A stretch of 6,378 nt of DNA, taken from Gemmatimonadota bacterium (GTDB taxonomy: Bacteria > Gemmatimonadota > Gemmatimonadetes > Longimicrobiales > Gaopeijiaceae). Below the pieces are notes generated by a model. That model saw only the letters and a program-made list of their open reading frames with translations, was not told the origin of the DNA and did not search any database. The DNA lies in assembly GCA_030618065.1 (NCBI GenBank), contig JAUXEE010000129.1:1-6378 (forward strand), given 5' to 3'. The first letter of the stretch is position 1. Each line of letters begins with the position of its first letter. The position numbers and the translations under genes are program-made. Shown in pieces: positions 1-5,992 of the stretch.

Positions 1-1
1 G

Positions 2-832
2 GAGGAGTTGGTGGCCATCCTTCGCCTGACACTTCAAGACGTGGAGAGGGGTCTGGGGTCGGCCGAGCTTCAATGGGACGAAGAAGTCCTTTCCTTCCTG
101 GCCCGTGAGTCCGACGGGGACGCCAGACGATCCCTCGGGATCCTGGAGGGAGCAGGGAAGCTGGCGGGCCAGGCTGGGATTCTAACCCCGGAACTGGTGA
201 AAGAGGCGGCCCAACTCCGATTCGCCCTCTACGACAAGTCCGGGGAGGAGCACTACAACCTCATCTCCGCCCTTCACAAGGCCGTTCGAGGTAGCGACCC
301 GGACGGAGCCCTTTATTGGTTGGCCCGCATGCTGGAGGGGGGAGAGGATCCCCTATACCTGGCTCGTCGCCTGATCAGGATGGCTATCGAAGATGTCGGG
401 CTCTCGGACCCCTCTGCTCTCCAGGTGGTAGTGTCGGCCAAAGACGCTTTCCACTTCTTGGGCTCTCCCGAGGGGGAGTTGGCCCTGGCTGAAGCCGCGG
501 TCTATCTGGCCACAGCCCCCAAGTCCAACCGCGTCTATAGTGGATGGAAGCGAGCCCAACGGGCGGCTAAGGAGACTCGGGGCTCCGCCGTGCCTCTCCA
601 TATTCGAAATGCTCCCACGGAGCTGATGAAGGATCTGGGCTACGGTGCGGGCTATCGGTACGATCCCGACGAAGCCCATGGGGTGGCCCCACAGAGTTAT
701 CTCCCGGAAGAGCTCGAGGGCGAATCCTTTTATCGGCCCACTCCGTATGGCCATGAGGCCACGATTCGGAAACGCCTGGAGTGGTGGGCAAAGAGACGAG
801 CTGAGGCGGCAAAGAACCCGGAAACGACTTGA
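2..832 (+). CDS. rarA: Replication-associated recombination protein A (RarA/MgsA), C-terminal part, 5' end cut by window
   Basis: This is the C-terminal part of RarA, a cytoplasmic AAA+ ATPase related to clamp loaders and to eukaryotic WRNIP1, which acts at stalled replication forks. The reading frame is already open at base 2 (codons GAG GAG TTG GTG), and the sequence starts inside the domain just after the AAA+ core, so the Walker A and B motifs lie upstream of the window. The TTG at 8 is therefore an internal leucine, not a start. Visible family signatures are the sensor-2 region DGDARRSLGILE (about 113-148), LISALHKAVRGSDPDGALYW (from 260), EDVG followed by a SDP segment, APKSNRVY (from 515) and HIRNAPTELMKDLGYG (from 599), all closely matching the C-terminal tetramerisation domain of E. 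coli RarA. About 276 residues are present; full-length family members have about 430-450. The gene ends at TGA 830-832. The downstream hflX is in the same reading frame, separated by this one stop. Confidence 0.95.
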   Translation, partial: EELVAILRLTLQDVERGLGSAELQWDEEVLSFLARESDGDARRSLGILEGAGKLAGQAGILTPELVKEAAQLRFALYDKSGEEHYNLISALHKAVRGSDPDGALYWLARMLEGGEDPLYLARRLIRMAIEDVGLSDPSALQVVVSAKDAFHFLGSPEGELALAEAAVYLATAPKSNRVYSGWKRAQRAAKETRGSAVPLHIRNAPTELMKDLGYGAGYRYDPDEAHGVAPQSYLPEELEGESFYRPTPYGHEATIRKRLEWWAKRRAEAAKNPETT

Positions 833-928
833 CAACTCAACAACGGGAGACCCCCTATTCCCACGCAACTGATTGAGAACCGCACCCCCATCGACCGCGC
901 CATCCTGGTCGGAGCGCCGACCAAGGAG

Positions 929-2158
929 GTGAGCCAGCGGAGGTTGGAGGAGCATCTGGAGGAGCTGGTCAGGCTTACTCAGACTGCCGGTGGGGAAGTG
1001 AGTTCGATTCTCCGCCAGCGAATCGACAGGCCCAACCCCCGGTTCCACATCGGCACGGGCAAAGCCCAGGAGCTGAAGATTCTCCTTGGGGAGTCCGGGG
1101 CCAATCTGGTCATCTTTGACGAGGATCTCTCTCCCGCCCAGGGGAAAAACCTGGAGGATCTTCTGGAAGTCCGGGTCCTGGATCGGACGGAATTGATCCT
1201 CGACATCTTCGCCACAAGGGCCCAAAGCCGTGAGGCGAAGCTCCAGGTGGAGTTGGCTCAGCTGGAGTATCTCCTTCCACGCCTCCGCCGGATGTGGACC
1301 CACCTTTCCCGGATTCGAGGCGGGATCGGGTTGAGAGGTCCAGGAGAAACTCAGCTGGAGACGGACCGTCGGCTCATTGGCACCCGGATCTCGGACCTGA
1401 AGACGAAACTCCGGGACGTGGCGAAGGCCCGGGCAGTGCAGCGTAAGGCCAGGGAAGGGGAGTTCCGAGCCGCCCTGGTGGGGTATACGAACGCTGGGAA
1501 ATCCTCTCTCCTGCGGGCTCTCTCCGGCGCCGATCTCTTCGTGGAGGACCGCCTTTTCGCAACCCTGGACTCGGCCACCCGGATGGTGGACCTGGGCTCC
1601 GGTCACCAGGCTCTGGTCACCGATACGGTAGGGTTCATTCGAAAGCTGCCCCACCATCTCATCGCATCTTTCCGCTCGACGTTGGAGGAGGCCCGTGAGG
1701 CTGATCTCCTCCTCCACATAATCGATGCCTCCGACCCGGACTGGGAGGAACATCGGGATGTGGTCCATGAAGTCCTGGAGGAGCTGGATCTCACCCGTCG
1801 GCCACAGCTCTTGGTATTCAACAAGATCGACCGCCTGACCCATGGGGAGGAGGACGGCCTCAGGACCAGGATCCGGACCATAGATCAGACGCCATCGGTC
1901 TTTGTGTCAGCCCATCGATCGGAGTCTTTGCACAAAGTCAGGGATGCCCTGAAGGCCCGACTTCGGGCTGGCCTCCGCCACCTGAAAATCTCCATTTCAG
2001 TTGCAGACGGAGAGACCATGGCTACCCTCTACAGGGAAGGGGAAGTCCTGGGCCAAGAATCGAAGGGCTCCCGGGTGGAAGTCGAGGTCCGCATTCCAGA
2101 GTCCCTCAAGGGCCGACTGGAACAGAAGCCGGGAATCGAAATCCTGGAGGCTACCTGA
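929..2158 (+). CDS. hflX: GTPase HflX, ribosome-associated
   Basis: HflX is a cytoplasmic TRAFAC-class GTPase (Obg-HflX group) that binds the 50S subunit and splits stalled or hibernating 70S ribosomes, notably under heat stress. Numbered from GTG 929, the N-terminal HflX domain holds RPNP (34-37), GTGKAQE and DRTELILDIFATRA. The linker carries the hallmark GGIGLRGPGETQLETD (131-146). The G domain has P-loop GYTNAGKS (185-192), switch I FATLDSATR (210-218), G3 DTVGF (232-236), G4 NKID (298-301) and G5 SA (327-328). The C-terminal domain of about 60 residues is complete. All nucleotide-binding motifs are intact. The start is uncertain. GTG 929 is the first conventional start codon in frame, but upstream codons 896-928 read RAILVGAPTKE, which looks like the first beta strand of the HflX N-domain, so translation probably begins at a rare codon upstream (ATT 857 or CTG 869). 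The stop lies 5 nt before the next gene. Confidence 0.95.
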   Translation: MSQRRLEEHLEELVRLTQTAGGEVSSILRQRIDRPNPRFHIGTGKAQELKILLGESGANLVIFDEDLSPAQGKNLEDLLEVRVLDRTELILDIFATRAQSREAKLQVELAQLEYLLPRLRRMWTHLSRIRGGIGLRGPGETQLETDRRLIGTRISDLKTKLRDVAKARAVQRKAREGEFRAALVGYTNAGKSSLLRALSGADLFVEDRLFATLDSATRMVDLGSGHQALVTDTVGFIRKLPHHLIASFRSTLEEAREADLLLHIIDASDPDWEEHRDVVHEVLEELDLTRRPQLLVFNKIDRLTHGEEDGLRTRIRTIDQTPSVFVSAHRSESLHKVRDALKARLRAGLRHLKISISVADGETMATLYREGEVLGQESKGSRVEVEVRIPESLKGRLEQKPGIEILEAT

Positions 2159-2163
2159 CTCCC

Positions 2164-3033
2164 ATGGGCGAGCGCCTCTTCTTCATCGGTCCCGGGCGGG
2201 CGGGCTTGGCTCTCGGGTATGCTTTGTGGAAAGCCGGAAACGTTGAGAGCATCCTATACTGCGGGAGGAAAACCGATCCCCCGGCCCACCCTCTTTTTAT
2301 TCAGGGGGTAGCCCGTTACGTCTTCGGACTGGAAGGGCCGGAACCGGGGACGACGGCGGTCCTCCTGGGCGTTCCTGATGAGGCGTTACCGGAGATCTCC
2401 ATGGCCCTGGCGGCTCACGGGGACTCGCCGCCTGGTTGTGCGGTTTTTCATCTATCCGGGGCTCTCGGCACGGATCCATTAGCCCCTCTGCTGGAAAAAG
2501 GGTACAGCGTTGGCACCCTTCATCCCCTTCAGAGTTTGGCCGATCCAGTATTGGGGGCGGAACAGCTGAAGGGTGTGTACTTCGCCGTCTCGGGAGAGCC
2601 GGCCGCCATCTCGGCTGCCCGGAGAATCGTCAATCCACTCGGTTCCTCTGTCCTTACTATTCCGGTGGCGCGTCGACCCCTGTACCACGCTGCCGCCGTG
2701 TTCGCATCCAACTACCTTGTGGGTCTGATCGGAGCTGCGGGGCGCCTCATGGTCCAGGCGGGCGTTCCCGAGGATGAGGCCCTTCAGGCCATTTTGCCCC
2801 TGGCCCGAGGGAGCCTGGAGAATCTGGGTCGGTTGGGGCCCGTAGGGGCATTGACGGGCCCTGTGTCACGGGGTGACGTAGAGACGGTCGGGTTGCACCT
2901 TCGGACTCTGGAAGCTCGGGAGCGGGCTCTTTATTCTTCTCTGGGACTGGAAATCCTGAAGTTGGCGGGGGAGGGTGGGCTTGACGAAAACTCAATGGAA
3001 GAACTCAAAGAGATGCTTGAGAGGGAAAAATGA
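2164..3033 (+). CDS. Rossmann-like and DUF2520 domain protein, putative NAD(P)-dependent oxidoreductase
   Basis: This 289-residue protein belongs to the two-domain family with an N-terminal Rossmann-like fold and a C-terminal helical DUF2520, resembling the 6-phosphogluconate/ketopantoate reductase type of dehydrogenase. Its reaction is not established. The dinucleotide-binding loop is FIGPGRAG (7-14), in which the second glycine of GxGxxG is replaced by GPGRAG. Other family hallmarks are VPDEALPEI (70-78), HLSGALGTD (96-104), the TLHPLQSLADP segment (118-128), YHAAAVFASNY (174-184) and ALTGPVSRGD with a following HL (229-246). The Tyr-His and SRGD elements line the presumed active cleft in this family. 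The length is typical. ATG 2164 lies 5 nt after the hflX stop, with GGAGG at 2146-2150, which is rather far upstream (13 nt). Its end overlaps pdxJ by ATGA, implying translational coupling. In other bacteria this family often sits beside panB/panC, but no pantothenate gene is visible here. Confidence 0.85.
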   Translation: MGERLFFIGPGRAGLALGYALWKAGNVESILYCGRKTDPPAHPLFIQGVARYVFGLEGPEPGTTAVLLGVPDEALPEISMALAAHGDSPPGCAVFHLSGALGTDPLAPLLEKGYSVGTLHPLQSLADPVLGAEQLKGVYFAVSGEPAAISAARRIVNPLGSSVLTIPVARRPLYHAAAVFASNYLVGLIGAAGRLMVQAGVPEDEALQAILPLARGSLENLGRLGPVGALTGPVSRGDVETVGLHLRTLEARERALYSSLGLEILKLAGEGGLDENSMEELKEMLEREK

Positions 3034-3797
3034 GGCTGTACGTCAATATCGACCACATCGCCACGGTTCGGCAGGCCCGAAGGACCGATGAGCCAGATCC
3101 GGTCAGGGCGGCGGTTCTGGCTGAGCTCGGCGGCGCCCACGGAATCACCATTCATCTAAGGGAAGATCGGCGGCACATTCAGGATCGGGATGTCCGCCTT
3201 CTCATGGAAACGGCTCGAACCGGGGTGAATTTCGAGTTGGCCGCAAGTTCGGGAATTCTTGACCTGGCTTGTGAGCTACGTCCTCTGCAGGTCACCCTGG
3301 TCCCCGAAAAACGGGAGGAAGTGACCACCGAAGGGGGCTTGGATCTGAGGAGCGAGGAGAACCGGGAGGCTCTGGCCTTGGCTCTGAGGAGGTTGAAGGG
3401 GGAAGGGGTCAGGACCTCCCTCTTCGTCGATCCGGATCCGGAGGCCCTCGAGTACTCGGTGGAACTGGGTGCTGACGCGGTGGAGTTCCACACCGGAGAG
3501 TATGCCAACGCCCGGGGAGACGAGCGGGGTCGGGAACTGGGCCGACTTGCTGATTTGGCCAAGAAGGGCCGTGCGATGGGATTGGCCGTCCATGCTGGCC
3601 ATGGCCTCACCTTTGAGAATGTCATCCCCGTGGCAGCCGTCCGGGAGATCGAAGAGCTGAATATCGGCCATAGCATTATCTCCCGGGCGTTTTTCGTCGG
3701 CTTGGAGCGAGCCGTCAGGGAAATGGGAGATCTCATTCGTCAGGCGCCCCAGATGGTGGACAGGCCGGGAGCCTGGCTTCCCCCTATGGGCTTTTGA
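3030..3797 (+). CDS. pdxJ: Pyridoxine 5'-phosphate synthase
   Basis: PdxJ is a cytoplasmic TIM-barrel enzyme, octameric in E. coli. It condenses 1-deoxy-D-xylulose 5-phosphate with 3-amino-2-oxopropyl phosphate to give pyridoxine 5'-phosphate, the last ring-forming step of DXP-dependent vitamin B6 synthesis. The 255-residue product starts with the canonical VNIDHIATVRQAR (5-17) and continues with ITIHLREDRRHIQDRDVR (39-56), VPEKREEVTTEGGLD (91-105), EFHTGEYA (152-159), HAGHGLTFEN (188-197) and ELNIGHSIISRA (209-220). Residues aligning with the E. coli catalytic set are His42 (H45), Glu69 (E72) and His191 (H193); all are present. The C-terminal tail after the last helix is about 15 residues longer than in E. 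coli and rich in Pro and Gly. ATG 3030 overlaps the upstream stop as ATGA, with GAGAGGG at 3019-3025 as a good ribosome-binding site. The stop codon directly abuts the next start. Confidence 0.97.
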   Translation: MRLYVNIDHIATVRQARRTDEPDPVRAAVLAELGGAHGITIHLREDRRHIQDRDVRLLMETARTGVNFELAASSGILDLACELRPLQVTLVPEKREEVTTEGGLDLRSEENREALALALRRLKGEGVRTSLFVDPDPEALEYSVELGADAVEFHTGEYANARGDERGRELGRLADLAKKGRAMGLAVHAGHGLTFENVIPVAAVREIEELNIGHSIISRAFFVGLERAVREMGDLIRQAPQMVDRPGAWLPPMGF

Positions 3798-4883
3798 TTG
3801 GACGAAGTCTTGAGAAAAAACTGGTTGGTGTTACTCGGCTTCGTGATCACGGCGGTCCTGCTCTGGTGGGTCCTGAAGGGCGTTCCCTTTTCGGAGGTTT
3901 GGGCCGAAATCCAGGGGGCCGATTTCTGGCTCTTGGGGTTGGCCGTCGCCATCGGGTACTCGAATTACCTCTTCCGTTCCATGCGGTGGGGAATCCTTCT
4001 TCAACCCATATGCCCCCGGACATCCCTCCGCTCCCGCTTTGCGGCCATGAACATCGGCTTCATGGCCACCAATATCATCCCTGGACGGGTGGGGGAGGTC
4101 GTACGCCCCTATGCCATCTCCCGCATGGAGCCAGTTTCCGTAAGCGGTGCCTTCGGGTCCCTGGTGGTGGAGCGTTTCCTGGACAGTCTTACCATCGCGG
4201 CACTCCTCTTCGTCGCCATCGCCGCTCCTGGTTTTCCGGAAAACCCGGTGCTCCGGGGGGTCTCCCTGGGTGTGTGGATTCGAGGGGTTTTGTTGATCCT
4301 TGGGGCTCTCCTGATCCTGATGACCTTTCTCCTTGTCTTTCCCCGACCCCTGGTGAGGGGGGCGGAGCGGGCGGCGCGCCTTTTGCCTGAGAAGGCAGCT
4401 CGCCTGGTGGTGGATGTGCTGGAGGCCTTCCTGGACGGGTTGAAGGTATTCCAGAGTCCTGCGTTACTCGTCAAAGCCATAATCTGGAGCGTGGCGATCT
4501 GGCTCTGGCAGAGCCTGTCCTTCTGGGTGGCCTTCATGGCCTTCGGGATTCACGTGGGCTTCGACGTCGCCCTCTTCGTGAATGCGACGGTGGCCCTCGC
4601 TGTGGCCGTTCCCGCAGCCCCGGGATTCATCGGGACCTTCCAGGCTGGAGTCCTGGCCGGACTCGGTGTCTACGGTGTGTCCGAGGCCGCCGCCATCGCT
4701 CTCTCCCTCGGATTTCATGTGGCCGCTTTCATCCCCGTCACTCTCATCGGCCTTTTTTATGCGTGGAAGCTCGGGTTCTCCCTGGGTGACGTGGGGAAGA
4801 GCGAGGTTCGCGTGGAGGAAGCGGTGGAGCGGGCCCACCCCGGGCCGGCCAGCGACCTAGGGCCCTCGGAGGCCGGGGGTTGA
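3798..4883 (+). CDS. Lysylphosphatidylglycerol synthase transmembrane-region family protein (UPF0104/YbhN-like)
   Basis: This is a polytopic inner-membrane protein of the family that includes the N-terminal flippase half of MprF, YbhN, archaeal AglD-type proteins and HpnL-type proteins of hopanoid clusters. It has no lysyl-transferase domain, so lysyl-PG synthesis is not implied; lipid or polyprenol-lipid translocation is the usual guess. Family signatures are RSMRWGILL (60-68), NIIPGRVGEVVRPY (92-105), VVERFLDSL (123-131) and VPAAPGFIGTFQAG (271-284). Hydrophobic segments lie roughly at residues 9-27, 43-58, 131-146, 161-182, 225-249, 256-275, 281-293 and 298-322, followed by a polar tail of about 35 residues that should be cytosolic. 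The start is TTG 3798, immediately after the pdxJ stop and without a clear ribosome-binding site, so reinitiation after pdxJ is likely; TTG 3810 is the alternative. The family assignment is firm; the substrate is unknown. Confidence 0.88.
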   Translation: MDEVLRKNWLVLLGFVITAVLLWWVLKGVPFSEVWAEIQGADFWLLGLAVAIGYSNYLFRSMRWGILLQPICPRTSLRSRFAAMNIGFMATNIIPGRVGEVVRPYAISRMEPVSVSGAFGSLVVERFLDSLTIAALLFVAIAAPGFPENPVLRGVSLGVWIRGVLLILGALLILMTFLLVFPRPLVRGAERAARLLPEKAARLVVDVLEAFLDGLKVFQSPALLVKAIIWSVAIWLWQSLSFWVAFMAFGIHVGFDVALFVNATVALAVAVPAAPGFIGTFQAGVLAGLGVYGVSEAAAIALSLGFHVAAFIPVTLIGLFYAWKLGFSLGDVGKSEVRVEEAVERAHPGPASDLGPSEAGG

Positions 4884-4896
4884 GATCGGGGTCCGA

Positions 4897-5790
4897 ATGC
4901 TGAAACTCCACGCTCCAGCCAAGATCAATCTCTTCTTGCGAATCCTCGCCCAGGAGAAATCCGGATTCCATCAGTTGGAAACCCTCTTCGCCTCGCTGGA
5001 CTTCGGCGACACCCTTACCCTGGAAAGGGCGTCATCCGGCGTTTCCCTCGATACCGACGGCCTCCCCATGGGTCCGCCCGAGGAGAATCTGGCGTATCGT
5101 GCTGCGAAGGGGTTCCTCAAGGAAGGCGGGGTTGGGGAGGGAGTCAGTATCCATCTGGAAAAGAGAGTCCCCCTGGCGGCGGGGTTGGGAGGCGGTTCCT
5201 CCGATGCCGGGGCGATCCTCCGTGGTCTTCAGCTTCTCTTTCCAGGGGCTTTGGGAGAGGAGCGACTACTCCAATTGGCGGGGACCCTGGGTTCGGACGT
5301 GCCCTTTTTTCTCTCTCCCTCTCCCCTGGCCCTGGCCTGGGGTAGAGGTGAGCGCCTTCTCCCCCTTCCTCCCCTCCCACCGGCTCCGGTTCTCCTGGCT
5401 TTGCCACCGGTCGAAGTCCGAACGCCCGACGCTTTCGGCATCCTAGCCCGGGAGAGAGGGAAAGCTGAGCCGCGGCGCTCCACCCGGATACTCTCCTTGG
5501 AAGCCCTCTCCAGTTGGGAGAAGGTGGGACTCCTGGCTGAGAACGACTTCGAGGATCTGGTGCTCCGGGAGCATGCCCTTCTGGGTCGAATCCGGGGTGC
5601 TCTTCGGGACAGCGGACCAGTCTTCACTCTCCTCTCCGGGAGTGGGGCGGCCCTGTTCGGGCTCTATGGAGACGAGAAAACCGCCAATCGGGCGAGGGCC
5701 GATCTGGGTGATCGATTCCCGGACACACGTTTCGTTCTCACCAGCACCCTGCTCCACCCCCCCGGACCTCTGGATGAGGGAGGGGGTTGA
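4897..5790 (+). CDS. ispE: 4-(cytidine 5'-diphospho)-2-C-methyl-D-erythritol kinase
   Basis: IspE is a cytoplasmic GHMP-family kinase that phosphorylates the 2-hydroxyl of CDP-methylerythritol with ATP, the fourth step of the MEP pathway to isopentenyl diphosphate. The 297-residue product has the normal length. It shows the N-terminal HAPAKINLFLRI (5-16, Lys9 corresponding to the E. coli catalytic-site Lys10), a GFH segment (23-25), the glycine-rich ATP loop PLAAGLGGGSSDAGA (92-106), LGSDVPFFL (131-139, Asp134 corresponding to the catalytic Asp141) and the third GHMP motif LLSGSGAALFGLY (245-257). All key residues are intact. The residue 150-170 stretch is unusually rich in Pro and Leu. ATG 4897 lies 13 nt after the upstream membrane-protein stop, with only a weak G-rich ribosome-binding site, so it is probably the last protein gene of the operon. 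A tRNA-Gln follows, as is common downstream of ispE. Confidence 0.96.
   Translation: MLKLHAPAKINLFLRILAQEKSGFHQLETLFASLDFGDTLTLERASSGVSLDTDGLPMGPPEENLAYRAAKGFLKEGGVGEGVSIHLEKRVPLAAGLGGGSSDAGAILRGLQLLFPGALGEERLLQLAGTLGSDVPFFLSPSPLALAWGRGERLLPLPPLPPAPVLLALPPVEVRTPDAFGILARERGKAEPRRSTRILSLEALSSWEKVGLLAENDFEDLVLREHALLGRIRGALRDSGPVFTLLSGSGAALFGLYGDEKTANRARADLGDRFPDTRFVLTSTLLHPPGPLDEGGG
5756..5787 (+). other. GC-rich stem-loop at the 3' end of ispE
   Basis: ACCCCC (5756-5761) can pair with GGGGGT (5782-5787), enclosing a second stem CCTC (5767-5770) with GAGG (5776-5779) and a 5-nt loop TGGAT. It spans the last codons of ispE. No T-run follows, so it is not a classical intrinsic terminator. It may slow polymerase or protect the operon's 3' end, or it may be a by-product of the Pro/Gly codons that it encodes. 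Confidence 0.3.
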
Positions 5791-5816
5791 AACGTGGGTA
5801 GGTGATTAGGTACGAT
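5787..5816 (+). promoter_or_regulatory. Putative sigma70-type promoter of tRNA-Gln
   Basis: TTGAAA (5787-5792; 5 of 6 matches to the -35 consensus) and TACGAT (5811-5816; 4 of 6 matches to the -10 consensus) are separated by 18 nt. Transcription would start near 5822-5824, about 17 nt before the mature tRNA 5' end, which is a sensible leader for RNase P processing. The -35 box overlaps the ispE stop codon (5788-5790). This is pattern evidence only; tRNA-Gln could also be read through from the operon. Confidence 0.4.
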
Positions 5817-5839
5817 TCCACCCATAGGGATTACCCGAC

Positions 5840-5910
5840 TGGCCCGTCGTCTAATGGCAGGACACCGGTCTTTGGAACCGGCGGTGGTGGTTCGAATCCA
5901 CCCGGGCCAA
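5840..5910 (+). tRNA. tRNA-Gln (anticodon UUG)
   Basis: The 71-nt cloverleaf folds by eye. The acceptor stem TGGCCCG (5840-5846) pairs with CGGGCCA (5903-5909), including the U1-A72 pair typical of glutamine tRNAs. The D arm has a GTC/GAC stem (5849-5851, 5861-5863). The anticodon stem CCGGT/ACCGG (5865-5869, 5877-5881) has loop CTTTGGA and anticodon TTG at 5872-5874. The T arm is GGTGG-TTCGAAT-CCACC (5886-5902), with a short 4-nt variable region. The discriminator is A5910. No CCA is encoded (the next bases are TTC), so it must be added by the CCA-adding enzyme. This single isoacceptor can read CAA and CAG. Confidence 0.97.
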
Positions 5911-5975
5911 TTCTAATCTTCCCCCGATAACATCAAGTGAGATAACCCTTTCCGGCTGGCTCCAGAACACGAATG

Positions 5976-5991
5976 AGAGTAAGAGAGTAAG
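5976..5991 (+). repeat. Two tandem copies of an 8-bp unit AGAGTAAG
   Basis: AGAGTAAG occurs at 5976-5983 and again at 5984-5991, directly before the ATG of the zinc-ribbon/TM2 gene. The second copy supplies the only ribosome-binding-like purine run (GAGAG, 5983-5987, 5 nt before the ATG). With only two copies it may be chance. Confidence 0.5.
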
Positions 5992-5992
5992 A

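Noticed and set aside
8..10. TTG at 8 as the start of the first gene
   Set aside because: The frame is open from base 2 and the sequence enters in the middle of RarA homology; the AAA+ core lies upstream of the window.
353..1843. Long minus-strand ORF of 496 codons as a real gene
   Set aside because: It lies opposite firmly identified rarA and hflX in the same codon register, has no recognisable domain, and is explained by absence of TTA/CTA/TCA sense codons in a GC-rich genome.
3179..3736. Minus-strand ORF of 185 codons opposite pdxJ
   Set aside because: It is very rich in Ser, Arg and Pro, typical of an antisense shadow in GC-rich DNA, and overlaps a fully conserved pdxJ.
3794..4390. Plus-strand ORF of 198 codons starting TTG at 3794
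   Set aside because: It is an alternative frame of the UPF0104-like gene; its translation is rich in Gly, Pro, His and Arg without any domain, whereas the other frame has clear transmembrane segments and family motifs.
5911..5972. Terminator or promoter between the tRNA and the TM2 gene
   Set aside because: No stable hairpin with a T-run and no convincing -35/-10 pair could be found by eye in this short AT-richer spacer.
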